34,684 nt of DNA, from positions 1 through 34,684 of the forward strand of contig JAISZG010000020.1 of the NCBI GenBank assembly GCA_031269355.1. The letters are read 5' to 3'. The position numbers were made by a program, and so were the translations under genes. Of this stretch, positions 16,901-25,061 are shown in pieces; the stretch's first letter is position 1; each line of letters begins with the position of its first letter. The notes beneath the pieces were generated by a model. The model ran no database searches and was not told the origin of the DNA. It saw only the letters and a list, made by a program, of their open reading frames with translations. This DNA comes from Oscillospiraceae bacterium. Lineage in GTDB: Bacteria > Bacillota > Clostridia > Christensenellales > Aristaeellaceae.

Positions 16901-17075
16901 ACAGCGTGAACGATTCTACCGCCGCGCTCGCGGCGACTTCCCCGCCCGTCGCCGCGTCCCTCGTCGCGGACGAGAATATTACCAGCAGCGCGGCGAACAG
17001 CGCTGCGGCGCACATCATCCACAGCGTTTGGCGCACTACCCGCCGAGACTTTCTTACGCGGACGATACGAATCAA
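13983..17075 (-). CDS. LTD x3 - chitobiase C-terminal-like - CotH kinase fusion protein
   Basis: CotH proteins are secreted or surface protein kinases first known from the spore coat. This 1030-residue protein has a very basic N-terminus and one membrane segment (about 15-36), three lamin-tail-domain (LTD) repeats (about 56-180, 222-340 and 380-500; each has DWIE and LSD motifs and an FASG-like turn), a CHB_HEX_C-type beta-sandwich (about 535-605; IRYTLDGSDPS), and a C-terminal CotH kinase domain (about 610-960). The last shows GNTDTGNIKFY and DLDWGM, the likely catalytic and metal-binding region. The start is probably TTG at 17073-17075, six bases after a strong AAGGAGG; a GTG 12 codons earlier has no ribosome site and would overrun it. 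It is second in the surface operon. Confidence 0.9.
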   Translation of the reverse strand: MIRIVRVRKSRRVVRQTLWMMCAAALFAALLVIFSSATRDAATGGEVAASAAVESFTLSISELMSSNKTAVPDDTGTFGDWIEFTNTGTNPLNLNGIGLSDDPTQIKYIFPDVSLEPGAALIVWASGTYAGDPGAPLHAPFKLSASGESVCLFDARGALRERVDFPALNPDTSYAKAYSDGLGGYMPDDPFAAADKYTPGYPNTDEGYKAFRQSDALETSAVRLNEIMPLNRGTIFDEDGDASDWIELINTGTSTAHLEGYALSDDESKPMKWRFPKGASIKPGGVLLVFASGKNRANVDSWLHTGFKLDGTRETILLSNARGQLIDRVTVEGLNKDESWMRPVGMTIWQAAAQTSPNQTNDAAGVAAADVARRFANESGLIISEVVTYSSGMLTPYGMTSYDWVEILNAGSSAVNLLGYGLSDKPGRPRLWQFPNTVIEPGEYKLVFLSGLEQAPKGSSALHAQFRLSALGGQITLSDPSGKLLDMLPVPAIEPDTSFGRSLAMNAPLYFDTPTPGAANAPGVPGYAAAPIADTPGGGFHGAISVSLTAAKDAIIRYTLDGSDPSETSAVYTQPIAIGETTVLRARAYQEGLRESKIVTNTYLIGLYHQLPVISIVTDPDNLWNPLNGIYAGDYTQSSKTKVAYDDLPYWQKNTVAGSFEFFETDGTRVSSESIELGLHGQFSLDIPQKSFRITAKARYGSTELAYQFFPDRPYDTYQSLVLRNGGNDGKYTRIVDGLQSRMVDWTDTNLYHMPWRPAVVYLNGQYWGHYNIRERVNAHSLARYEGWDDPDNVDLIKGDNSVLSGSFTNYSQLLQYVKGHDLNDPEALATVLGWIDVDNYFDYMIFEMYFGNTDTGNIKFYRLREPGEKWKWVLFDLDWGMYESSNDGCKIWLDPAGTGENNFDNTLILKLLEVPSMRDKFLARYGQLFQETFKPERMIELAREMAGEIDQEMSLHFNRWAWENTQRLDIEAPASPEGAYAYWKQRLSRLENVINKRGNLTWGHVQNWFKLSDEQMRSYFGDRPPLPSE

Positions 17076-17123
17076 GCGAGGCCTCCTTCCGAACGGTTTT
17101 GCCGGGAACACGTCGCGGCTATT

Positions 17124-18248
17124 CTACTGATTTAACGAACCGGGCGTCGGCGCCGACGTAGTTTCCCATAGATCCGCGTCGCCGCGCCGCGCCCACGAAA
17201 CGTCCGTCTTTAGGTTGTCATATTCTGTCGAATCGACGACGCGCCCCCCCAAATCGGACAGGATCACAACGCCGTGATTCGAAGCGAGTTTAAAGTTAGT
17301 ATGCGGAAAATCGCCGATCACCGCCGCTTTACCTGAAGCGAACGCAATATAAGTAGAATACGGCTGGATCACCGCGCCCTGCGGAAACCGCCATTTTACT
17401 ATACTCGTAGTATCGTCGGACAGCGCGTAGCCCGATAGATCGATCGCCGTACCGCCGCCGTTGTATAGCTCGATCCAATCGGACGCGTCGCCGTCCGCGT
17501 CATATAGCGTCTGCCCGTTAGCCGCCATAATTTCGTTCAGCCGGAGCGATCCGACCGACGCGTTCGAACTATCCATTAAAGCGACGAACGCCTCGCGGCC
17601 TTCCTTCGTGTTAGGAAAACCGGGAGTGGGCGACTGTTCCCGCGACCAGCCCGCCGAGCCGCGCGCAAACGACATATCCGCGTCCAACGCCGGCAGCTCG
17701 ATCGTTTCGATGCGCTCGTTTTGCGCGTTGTTAAAATATATCGTCTCTCCGGAGGCCGACAGCTTCATAGGCGAGTGGAACGGCTCCGCGTCCGCCCGGC
17801 TTGTTCCGGACGCGAATACTATAACGATCTCGCCCGGCTCCAGCGTGCGATCCGGGAATGTAAATCTCGCGCTGGACGGCTTGTCGGATAGCGTGAATCC
17901 CTTGATATTCTCCGCCGTATCGCCGGTGTTCGTGATTTCAATCCAATCGGGAAACGCGCCGTTCTCGTCCGGAAACGCGGACTGGTTGGATGTCATCGCC
18001 TCCGTCACGCGTATACCGGTTCGCATCAGCGCTGGAACCATCTCTTGCGCGGGCGGTTCCGGCAGGCCGATAGCGGTTCGCGCGCCTGGGAACGATAGCC
18101 CGATGATGGCGAGAGTCAGCACTATTCCAAGCGCGAGCAGCGCTGCGTTAAGCACCGCGCCCGGCGCGCGTTCTCCGTCCGTCTCCTCTTTTATATAACG
18201 CGGCACGGCGCGCGTAGCTTTCCTGTTTGTTTCAGGCTGAAGATTCAA
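17124..18248 (-). CDS. Membrane-anchored protein with two lamin-tail domains
   Basis: The 374-residue protein has a cytoplasmic N-terminus of about 30 residues, one membrane segment (about 33-50) and two extracytoplasmic LTD beta-sandwich domains (about 80-200 and 235-360). Each repeats the pattern DWIE...N.G...LSD...FP...PG...FASG. The domains resemble those of the neighbouring CotH fusion, so the two genes may share a duplication history. LTD domains in bacterial surface proteins are thought to mediate protein or carbohydrate contacts; no catalytic motif is seen. The start is TTG at 18246-18248 with GGGGGAG five bases upstream. It is the first gene of the operon and has a clear promoter 49 bases upstream. 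Confidence 0.87.
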   Translation of the reverse strand: MNLQPETNRKATRAVPRYIKEETDGERAPGAVLNAALLALGIVLTLAIIGLSFPGARTAIGLPEPPAQEMVPALMRTGIRVTEAMTSNQSAFPDENGAFPDWIEITNTGDTAENIKGFTLSDKPSSARFTFPDRTLEPGEIVIVFASGTSRADAEPFHSPMKLSASGETIYFNNAQNERIETIELPALDADMSFARGSAGWSREQSPTPGFPNTKEGREAFVALMDSSNASVGSLRLNEIMAANGQTLYDADGDASDWIELYNGGGTAIDLSGYALSDDTTSIVKWRFPQGAVIQPYSTYIAFASGKAAVIGDFPHTNFKLASNHGVVILSDLGGRVVDSTEYDNLKTDVSWARRGDADLWETTSAPTPGSLNQ

Positions 18249-18611
18249 AAGCGCTCCCCCTCTGTCGTCGGTCGCTTTGTCGATGAGTGTCGCTTAGAAT
18301 CGGATTATATCATATCCGAGAGAAGCTTGACAGCGGATTTTGTTTCCTGTTCATATTCGACGCGGGAATGGATCTATTAAAGCAATAATTTTTAAATATA
18401 AAAATAAATATTTAAATAAGAAAAATGAGGTATGCTTACATTTTTTATTGATTATAATATAAATATTTGATGATTGAATTATCGGTAGCCGGTTAGAATT
18501 AACAAAACCGCGCTTCAAGTGGTAAACAAAACCTTGTCGAAGCATGTAAGTTTTTCTCGTTTACGCGCGTTATTTATATGGATTGCCATATCCGCAAACG
18601 GGGGATCGAAT
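18249..18611. other. 363-bp divergent intergenic region, AT-rich core
   Basis: This gap separates the surface operon (minus) from the maf-mre operon (plus). It holds the minus-strand promoter at 18304-18333 and an AT-rich stretch at roughly 18371-18480. A TATAAT occurs on the plus strand near 18453 but has no convincing -35 partner, so I could not place the maf promoter. The frame of maf stays open back to 18519, but I see no evidence that the extra part is translated. Confidence 0.5.
18304..18333 (-). promoter_or_regulatory. Promoter of the LTD-CotH-DUF4956-VTC operon
   Basis: On the minus strand CTGTCA (18328-18333) and TATAAT (18304-18309) are 18 bases apart, and the -10 is extended by an upstream TG (TGATATAAT). 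The predicted transcript starts near 18297 and leaves a leader of about 49 bases with a GGGGGAG ribosome site. Confidence 0.6.
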
Positions 18612-19193
18612 TTGCCAAAGAAACTGGTGCTCGCGTCCGCGTCGCCGAGGCGCGCCGAACTGCTTCGCGCGATGGGCTTGACGTTCGACGTCGCCGTATC
18701 GGACGCGCGCGAGATATCGTCGGGAGAGCCGCGCGAGATCGTAATTGTAAACGCGCTGACGAAGGCGCGGGCAATAGCCGACGAATTCCGCGCAGCGCGG
18801 GGAGCGCTTATAATAGGGGCGGATACGATAGTCGCGCTTGATGGAATTGTGTTTGGGAAACCTGCGGACGCGCCGGACGCCGCTCGAATGCTCGCGCTGC
18901 TATCCGGAAGAACGCACGAGGTATATACGGGCGTATGTTTGCTGGATTCGTCGTCGGGGAATTTCTGGCGGAACGCGTCGATTACGCGGGTGACGTTCGC
19001 GCGTTTATTGCAGCGTGAGATCGACCGGTACGTCGCGACGGGAGATCCTCTCGATAAAGCGGGCGCGTACGGAATTCAAGGCATCGCGAGGATGTATGTG
19101 GAATCGGTCGAGGGAAACTGGGACGGCGTTATGGGTCTGCCCACGTCGCTTGTGCGAACGATGCTGCTGGACGCGGGATACGACGGCTGGTGA
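18612..19193 (+). CDS. maf: Maf family nucleoside triphosphate pyrophosphatase
   Basis: Maf hydrolyses non-canonical or surplus nucleoside triphosphates (dTTP/UTP type) to the monophosphate; in Bacillus it is linked to septum formation. The 193-residue protein opens with LVLASASPRRAELL, has GADTIVALDG and VFGKP in the middle, SITRVTF, and DKAGAYGIQG near the C-terminus, all in family order. I use the TTG at 18612-18614, six bases after GGGGGA, which gives the standard length and N-terminus. An ATG 31 codons upstream would add an unrelated leader. It is followed by mreB after 92 bases, the usual order, although radC, often between them, is missing. Confidence 0.93.
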   Translation: MPKKLVLASASPRRAELLRAMGLTFDVAVSDAREISSGEPREIVIVNALTKARAIADEFRAARGALIIGADTIVALDGIVFGKPADAPDAARMLALLSGRTHEVYTGVCLLDSSSGNFWRNASITRVTFARLLQREIDRYVATGDPLDKAGAYGIQGIARMYVESVEGNWDGVMGLPTSLVRTMLLDAGYDGW

Positions 19194-19285
19194 GCGCGCG
19201 GTCGACCGGCGAATGAATATGAAGCAATAATCAATTAAACATTTGAACGCTTTGTAATTTTTACGATTCGACAGGAGAACCGGCG

Positions 19286-20311
19286 ATGGGTGTTTTTTCA
19301 CCGGATATAGGCATTGATCTAGGATCGACAAGCGTTGTATTGTATGTCACGGGTCGCGGGATCGTACTGCGCGAGCCGTCGCTTGCCGTTGTGCGGAACG
19401 ACGCAAGCAGGGAAGTGCTTGCGATAGGCGCGGAAGCTCGCGAGATGCTAGGGCGCATGCCCGGCGATCTCATCGCGGTGCATCCGATATTGCAGGGCGT
19501 AATTGCGGATTTTGAATTGACGGTATTGATGCTCAAATATTTTTTACGCCTGGCTATCGGCGTGAACAGGTTGGGCAAGCCCCGCGCTGTCGTATCGATA
19601 CCTGGCGAAATAACTGAAATGGAACGCCGCGCGGTGGAGGAAGCGTTTCGCATGGCGGGGTTCCGCTCGGTATATTTGGTGGAATCGATAGTCGCGGCGG
19701 CTCACGGCAGCGGTCTGTCGGTATATGATCCGCAGGGGAGCCTGGTTGTGGATATCGGCGGAGGCACGACGGAAACGGCAGTGCTGTCGATGGGAAGCGT
19801 CGTAGCCGGGCGCTCGGAGCGGCACGCTGGTATCGCGTGGGACGCCGCGATAAGCGCGTATATAAAGAAAACGTTTAATTTGCTTATTGGGGATCGCACG
19901 GCGGAGGAAGTGAAAATCGACCTTGGCAGCGCTGTTCGCGCCAAGGAAGTGCAGCGCGCTATGGTTCGAGGGCGCGATCTGGTCACAGGGCTTCCGCAGA
20001 CGATAGAAATTTCCAGCGAGCAGGTTTTCGAAGCGCTGCAGGAATCCGCGCGCGACGTGCTAAAGCTGCTGGCGTGGACGCTGGAGCGCACGCCGCCGGA
20101 ACTTGGCGCGGACGTGGTGCGCACGGGCATATTCTTAACCGGCGGCGGCGCGATGCTGCCGGGCATGGATCAGATGCTCGCGACCGAGCTTGGCATTCCG
20201 GCTCAGGTCGCGCGCAATCCCATGGACTGCGTGGCGCTGGGCTGCGGATACCTGGCGACGAACATCGAGCTGCTCTCGCGCATCGGGCGCAATCATCCGC
20301 TTACGGAATGA
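19286..20311 (+). CDS. mreB: Rod shape-determining protein MreB
   Basis: MreB is the bacterial actin homologue that forms membrane-bound filaments and guides lateral wall synthesis. The 341-residue protein has the actin-fold nucleotide motifs: DIGIDLGSTSVVLY (phosphate 1, about 7-20), VVDIGGGTTETAVLS (phosphate 2, about 153-167) and GIFLTGGGAMLPGMD (adenosine, about 280-294). Length is normal. AGGAGA lies seven bases before the ATG. It heads the mreBCD-mrdA-rodA group, which acts together as the elongasome. Confidence 0.96.
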   Translation: MGVFSPDIGIDLGSTSVVLYVTGRGIVLREPSLAVVRNDASREVLAIGAEAREMLGRMPGDLIAVHPILQGVIADFELTVLMLKYFLRLAIGVNRLGKPRAVVSIPGEITEMERRAVEEAFRMAGFRSVYLVESIVAAAHGSGLSVYDPQGSLVVDIGGGTTETAVLSMGSVVAGRSERHAGIAWDAAISAYIKKTFNLLIGDRTAEEVKIDLGSAVRAKEVQRAMVRGRDLVTGLPQTIEISSEQVFEALQESARDVLKLLAWTLERTPPELGADVVRTGIFLTGGGAMLPGMDQMLATELGIPAQVARNPMDCVALGCGYLATNIELLSRIGRNHPLTE

Positions 20312-20343
20312 CGGCGCCGAAACATATAACGGAGGATTAGCGC

Positions 20344-21615
20344 ATGGTATCCACGACGCGCAGAAAACACAATTGGCTGACAGTTATGGCGGCCGTTTTG
20401 GCGTTTCTGCTCGTTATAGGCGCGACCGCGCTGGTTCTCGTCGAACGCTTTATGCCCGAGCAGGAGTTCCTTCCGCAGGCGCTGGTCGCCATGCCGCGCC
20501 GGGTTATCAACGAAACGCTGGCGCCCGTTCAGCGCGCGCTCACATGGGCGGGCGACAGGGTGTACCGTGCCGCCCAAAACTGGAAATTCCGTAGGATACT
20601 CGAATCTGAATATAATAAATTGATAACGGAAAACGAACGGCTTGTATATCAGTCTCTTCTCAACGACGAGTTGGAGGCGAAGGTTATACGTCTGCAAGGC
20701 TTGATGGGTGAATACGAAGCGAGGGAATCGATGAACCCTGTACTCGCGAGCGTAACGGCTAAGGAATCAGGCAACTGGTTTTCGATGTTCACCATAAATA
20801 AAGGCGAGGCCGACGGGCTTGAGCAGGGCATGGCGGTGATAAACGAGGACGGCCTAATAGGAGTTATATATGAATTGACGCCGCGCACAGCGAACGTCGT
20901 ATCCATAATCGATTCCCGCTCCAGCATTGGCGGCTTGATAGAAAGCACCCGCGACCAGGGCATAATAAAGGGCACGCTTGGCGTTGAGGAAGCCGCCACC
21001 TGCCGCATGTATTATCTGCCGGCGGACGTCGTGCCAAGGCCAGGCGACACCGTCGTCACATCCGGCGTAATGACCACCGGCGTCGAGCAGGCGAGCGTAG
21101 CCGAGCACATGCCCAAGGGTCTTAAAATCGGCGTGGTGCGCGAAAGCACGCGGCATATGGATGAGAATAAAAACTATATCGTCGTGGAGCCGTACGTCGA
21201 TTTTATGCATCTGGAGGAGGTGCTGGTTCTCGTATACCGCGCCGATCCTGAAAGCATGCCCATAGCGGACGACGGGCAGATGGGCTATACGCCCACCCAG
21301 CTTGATACGCCACGCCCTGTTCCTACGATAGGCAAAGACGCGGTGGAAAACGCCGGAGCGACCCCCACGCCTATCGCTCGACCCAATCGCCTGCCAGAGT
21401 CTACCGCAGCGCCGCAGGGAGGCGCGGCGCTTGATCCCGACGATTTAAATTATATTGATCCCGACGACCTGGATTATCTGGATCCCGACGATTTGGACTA
21501 CATTGATCCCACCGACCTGGATCCAGACGATTTAAACTATATCAGTCCCGCCGACCTGGATTATCCCGATTCCGACGAACCGGAAGCTGACGCCTCGGGA
21601 GCGGCGGCGCAATGA
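20344..21615 (+). CDS. mreC: Rod shape-determining protein MreC with an acidic repeat tail
   Basis: MreC links cytoplasmic MreB to the periplasmic or extracytoplasmic wall-synthesis enzymes. The 423-residue protein has a short basic N-terminus, one membrane segment (about 13-33), a helical dimerisation region (about 65-115) and the two-lobed beta-barrel core (about 120-290; GLIGVIYE and VVTSGV mark it). The core is followed by a low-complexity tail. From about residue 364 the tail is built of octapeptide repeats of the type DPDDLDYI and is highly acidic, which is not usual for MreC and lies outside the membrane. The stop overlaps the mreD start by four bases (ATGA). Confidence 0.95.
   Translation: MVSTTRRKHNWLTVMAAVLAFLLVIGATALVLVERFMPEQEFLPQALVAMPRRVINETLAPVQRALTWAGDRVYRAAQNWKFRRILESEYNKLITENERLVYQSLLNDELEAKVIRLQGLMGEYEARESMNPVLASVTAKESGNWFSMFTINKGEADGLEQGMAVINEDGLIGVIYELTPRTANVVSIIDSRSSIGGLIESTRDQGIIKGTLGVEEAATCRMYYLPADVVPRPGDTVVTSGVMTTGVEQASVAEHMPKGLKIGVVRESTRHMDENKNYIVVEPYVDFMHLEEVLVLVYRADPESMPIADDGQMGYTPTQLDTPRPVPTIGKDAVENAGATPTPIARPNRLPESTAAPQGGAALDPDDLNYIDPDDLDYLDPDDLDYIDPTDLDPDDLNYISPADLDYPDSDEPEADASGAAAQ
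21433..21570 (+). repeat. 24-bp coding tandem repeats in the mreC tail
   Basis: About six degenerate 24-bp units encode DPDDLNYI, DPDDLDYL, DPDDLDYI, a shortened DPTDL, DPDDLNYI and SPADLDYP. Synonymous codons differ between units (for example GATTTA, GACCTG and GATTTG for Asp-Leu), so the peptide pattern has been kept while the DNA has diverged. This points to selection on the peptide rather than fresh slippage. Confidence 0.85.
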
Positions 21616-22310
21616 AACGCGTTCTATGGCGCGTGTGGCGCGTAGCGTTCGCGTTGCTCGCCGCATATTTGCTGCAGACCACGCTGCTGCCTTACGCAAG
21701 GATCGCCGGCGTGACGCCCGATCTGCTGCTCGCCGCAGTAATCGCGCTGTCAGCGTCGCTTTGCGCTTCGGACGATGGAACGATATGGCGCGTTATGATA
21801 GGGCTTATAGTCGGGCTGTTCGCCGCGCTGCTGATGGAAGCCGCCGATAAGGAAACGCCCGGATTGACGAGCGTTGTATTCGCCCTCGCCGGCGTCGCGG
21901 GCTGCCTGCTGCCCGGGTATGTAGAGAGCAGATTGCATCCCGGCCGATGGACGCCGAGGGGACGCGCTCGCATAATGGCGTTCCTGCCATATGCGATGAT
22001 AGGCGCGTTCGCTCTGGGCAAAGAAGCGCTTATGACAGTATATTTTTATCTGCGCGGAGTAAGCATTCAGCGGCTGCATATCATGCGCGTGCTGTTCGCC
22101 GGACTGCTCAACTTCGGAATAGGCATGGCGGGCTCGCGCGCGCTTGTGGCCTGGGTTGAGTGCCCCGCCAACAACACGTGGTTCGCTCGATATCTGCGCA
22201 GGCGGGAAGCGGCCAAGCGCAGGCGCGCGCTGCGCGGCATCCGAAAGCGCGTATCAAAAATGCCGGATCAGCCGCAGCCTGTAATAAAGGCACGTCCGAT
22301 CGACGATTAA
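21612..22310 (+). CDS. mreD: Rod shape-determining protein MreD
   Basis: MreD is the polytopic membrane partner of MreC. The 232-residue protein has roughly five hydrophobic segments between residues 8 and 185, with the family-typical start (VWRVAFALLAAYLLQTTLLPY, then GVTPDLLLAAVIAL) and an arginine-rich cytoplasmic C-terminus of about 45 residues. Position between mreC and mrdA supports the call, since the sequence itself is poorly conserved in this family. Translation is coupled to mreC through a four-base overlap. Confidence 0.9.
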   Translation: MKRVLWRVWRVAFALLAAYLLQTTLLPYARIAGVTPDLLLAAVIALSASLCASDDGTIWRVMIGLIVGLFAALLMEAADKETPGLTSVVFALAGVAGCLLPGYVESRLHPGRWTPRGRARIMAFLPYAMIGAFALGKEALMTVYFYLRGVSIQRLHIMRVLFAGLLNFGIGMAGSRALVAWVECPANNTWFARYLRRREAAKRRRALRGIRKRVSKMPDQPQPVIKARPIDD

Positions 22311-22349
22311 TGAATTTTAGTTTATGTTTATATAAGTAGGAGGTATCGC

Positions 22350-25034
22350 GTGCGCCCTGTCAATATGCGCCTTCGTTTCGCCTTGTTAGTCGTGCTGTCG
22401 CTCGTCGGCTTCGTCGCGCTATCCACGCGGCTGGCCGATCTTCAGCTGCGCAATTTTGAAGTATACGGGCAGGCGGCCGAGAAATCGCGTACGAAGAAGT
22501 TCACGTTGAAAGGCGCGCGCGGCCAGATACAGGATGCGAACGGCGCCGTGCTGGCATATGATAAAAAAATATACGATATTCAGTTCTACCGCGAACCCAG
22601 CACCGATCGATCCGGCTATGCCTCCTCCATATGGGAAGTAATTCGTATGGTAGAACAATCGGGGAAAAAAACCATATCCGATTTCTGGCTGCGGCTTGAC
22701 GAGGCGGATGGTTGGGTGTTCGACGTCGGGCTGGGAATCCGCATGGGCGCAGACGGAATATGGAAATTCAACGCCGAACCCAAGCCGGACGCGAACGGGC
22801 TGATTCCGACCGAGCCGTCCGCCGATACCGTTAAAACCGCCAATTCGCGGGTAAATATGCTGCGCAGCAATTTCTACGCGACGGCGACTAAATACCCGAC
22901 GCCCGCAGACCTTTTCGAATATCTATGCTCCGCCTACGGCGTTAACGCGCTGAACGAATCGCTGCCGAACGAAGAGAAGCTGTCGATAGAGGATAAGCGG
23001 AAGATACTGGCCGTATGGCAGGAAATGCAAATGAACGCGTTTTCCTCGCGCCCCGTGACTATCGCGACGGATGTTCCGTGGTCGACGGTGCTTGAGGTTG
23101 AAATGCGCTCGATTACGCTGAGCGGAATATCGGTCGCGGTTTCGTCTCAGCGCGTGTATCCGCAAGGCACGCTCGCCTGCCATATACTGGGCTACGTGGG
23201 TCCGATTCCGGCTGGCTTGTGGTCTACGGGCAGCGCGGAATATCTGCGCAAGGGCTACGCTATGAACGACTGGGTAGGCCTTGACGGCATAGAGCGCACT
23301 ATGGAGGATTGGCTGACCGGCAACACTACCGCAAGGCAGGGCAGCAAAGTAGTAGAGGTGGATTATCAGGGCCGGATAATGCGGGAACTCTCGCAGACCG
23401 CCGCTCAGGACGGCAACACGGTAAAGCTTACGATTCGAAGCGACCTCCAGCGCGTCGCCGAGACCGCGCTCGCCGAGGTTGTAAACGATATCCGCGACGC
23501 GCAGGAGGCGCTGATAAAAACGGACCGCTGGTTGGAGCAGAACAAAGCCGCGCTTGAGGCGCGCAACTTTACAGCCTATCCTCTTCAGCTCGCGCAGAAC
23601 GGCGCGCTCGTAGTGCTGGATATGCAGGCGCGGGTGCTCGCCATGGCCAGCGTGCCGGATTTCGACCCGAATCTGTTTATATTGGGGATGGACGACGCGC
23701 AGCGCGAACGCACATTAAACGATCCGAGGCATCCGCTGTTTAACAACGCCATCGGTTCGCGCGACACTCCCGGATCGATATTCAAAATGGCCACCGCGCT
23801 TGCGGGATTAACGGCCGCGCCCGTACTGCCCGACGTTCGCTCCGCGCAGGAGCTGGACTCAAACGATAAACTTTATAAATCCGCCGCAGATTCGGTCGGC
23901 GAAACGTTTACGATTAACACGCGAATTTCCGACAGAAGCCCGTTTCGCTTCTTCGATACCGTAAACCCGCCCAGCTGCTGGGCGAACGCGGCTACTCGCG
24001 TAGAGAAGCACTCCAACCAAACGATAGTGGAAGGCCTGGCGAACTCGTGCAACTATTTCTTCTTCAACGTCGCGTCCGCGCTGGGAGCGGACGGCGAAGC
24101 GCTGTACAGCTACGCGGCCAAGATGGGGCTGACCAGCAAAACCAACATAGAGCTGCCGGGCGAGATTCGCTCGATCGTGGGAAATCAGCGATCGCTGTAC
24201 GATCCGTCGCGCGCGCTGACGGAAGCGGATCAGGATACCGCCGTTCCGAAGCTGGTAAAAAATTCGCTGAAGGATCACCTCAAGCGCGTAGGAGAAAAGT
24301 ACAGCTATACGTACGCGGACGATCGTCTCGACCGCTGCGTTAAGGCGCTTATGGATATGGCGGTCAACACAGCTCAGACCGAATGGGTTTCGTCCATACG
24401 CGTGATATTGATGCGCGAGCTGGGCATGCCGCGCGATATCGTTATACTCGCGGCGACGGTCAACGACATATACCGTTTGCTGAACGATATCAAATGGGGC
24501 GGCAGCCAATCGATACTGACGGCGATAGGCCAGTCCATCACGCTTCTTACGCCGATCGCCGTCGCCAGATATGTCGCCGCAGTCGCCAACGGAGGCATCG
24601 TATACGACGTATCGCTTATCGATTCAATATTGTCACCTACCGGCGAGGTGCTTAACCCGATGGATCATCCTGTCGTTATAAACGATTTATCCGAAGAAAT
24701 AGCGCCATATCTGCCTTCCATATGGCAAGGCATGCACGACGTGGTCGCCGACGGAACAGCGGTGTCGGCTTTCAAAGGTTGGAAATATCTCGATCAGATA
24801 GCGGGTAAAACCGGAACGGCTGAAAAATCCAAGCTGGATGTGGAGAATAACGCGTGGTTCGTCGCGTTCGCTCCATATGACAAACCCGAGATAGCCGTGG
24901 TCGTTTACGTTCCCAACGGCATGTCCGCCGGCTCGACGATCCCTGCGGCCAAAGCGGTTATAGAAACATATATGGAATCCCGTCAGGAAATCGCGCCCGC
25001 GCCAATTCCATCACCCAACACGCTGGCGCCGTAA
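22350..25034 (+). CDS. mrdA: Elongation-specific class B penicillin-binding protein 2
   Basis: PBP2 is the transpeptidase that crosslinks new peptidoglycan made by RodA. The 894-residue protein has one N-terminal membrane segment (about 8-28), the RGQIQDANGAVLA motif of the pedestal domain near residue 56, and a transpeptidase domain with Ser476-Ile-Phe-Lys479, Ser566-Cys-Asn568 and Lys820-Thr-Gly. It is longer than the usual 600-700 residues. Extra sequence lies in the pedestal (about 90-240) and between the SxN and KTG motifs (about 610-720). The start is GTG with AGGAGG six bases upstream. A ribosome site for the next gene lies just after its stop but is now separated from that gene by a mobile element. 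Confidence 0.95.
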   Translation: MRPVNMRLRFALLVVLSLVGFVALSTRLADLQLRNFEVYGQAAEKSRTKKFTLKGARGQIQDANGAVLAYDKKIYDIQFYREPSTDRSGYASSIWEVIRMVEQSGKKTISDFWLRLDEADGWVFDVGLGIRMGADGIWKFNAEPKPDANGLIPTEPSADTVKTANSRVNMLRSNFYATATKYPTPADLFEYLCSAYGVNALNESLPNEEKLSIEDKRKILAVWQEMQMNAFSSRPVTIATDVPWSTVLEVEMRSITLSGISVAVSSQRVYPQGTLACHILGYVGPIPAGLWSTGSAEYLRKGYAMNDWVGLDGIERTMEDWLTGNTTARQGSKVVEVDYQGRIMRELSQTAAQDGNTVKLTIRSDLQRVAETALAEVVNDIRDAQEALIKTDRWLEQNKAALEARNFTAYPLQLAQNGALVVLDMQARVLAMASVPDFDPNLFILGMDDAQRERTLNDPRHPLFNNAIGSRDTPGSIFKMATALAGLTAAPVLPDVRSAQELDSNDKLYKSAADSVGETFTINTRISDRSPFRFFDTVNPPSCWANAATRVEKHSNQTIVEGLANSCNYFFFNVASALGADGEALYSYAAKMGLTSKTNIELPGEIRSIVGNQRSLYDPSRALTEADQDTAVPKLVKNSLKDHLKRVGEKYSYTYADDRLDRCVKALMDMAVNTAQTEWVSSIRVILMRELGMPRDIVILAATVNDIYRLLNDIKWGGSQSILTAIGQSITLLTPIAVARYVAAVANGGIVYDVSLIDSILSPTGEVLNPMDHPVVINDLSEEIAPYLPSIWQGMHDVVADGTAVSAFKGWKYLDQIAGKTGTAEKSKLDVENNAWFVAFAPYDKPEIAVVVYVPNGMSAGSTIPAAKAVIETYMESRQEIAPAPIPSPNTLAP

Positions 25035-25049
25035 TTTTTGTAACAGACC

Positions 25050-25054
25050 GGAGG
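25050..25054 (+). promoter_or_regulatory. Stranded Shine-Dalgarno site of the MinD-like gene
   Basis: GGAGG lies 16 bases after the mrdA stop and directly left of the inverted-repeat element. If the element and one TA copy are removed, GGAGG falls nine bases before the ATG at 25226, a normal ribosome-binding geometry. In the present sequence the two are 171 bases apart. Confidence 0.75.
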
Positions 25055-25061
25055 CGGACTA

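Noticed and set aside
18519-18611. N-terminal extension of Maf
   Set aside because: Maf proteins begin at the LVLASASPRR strand. The extension lacks a ribosome site, whereas TTG at 18612 has one.
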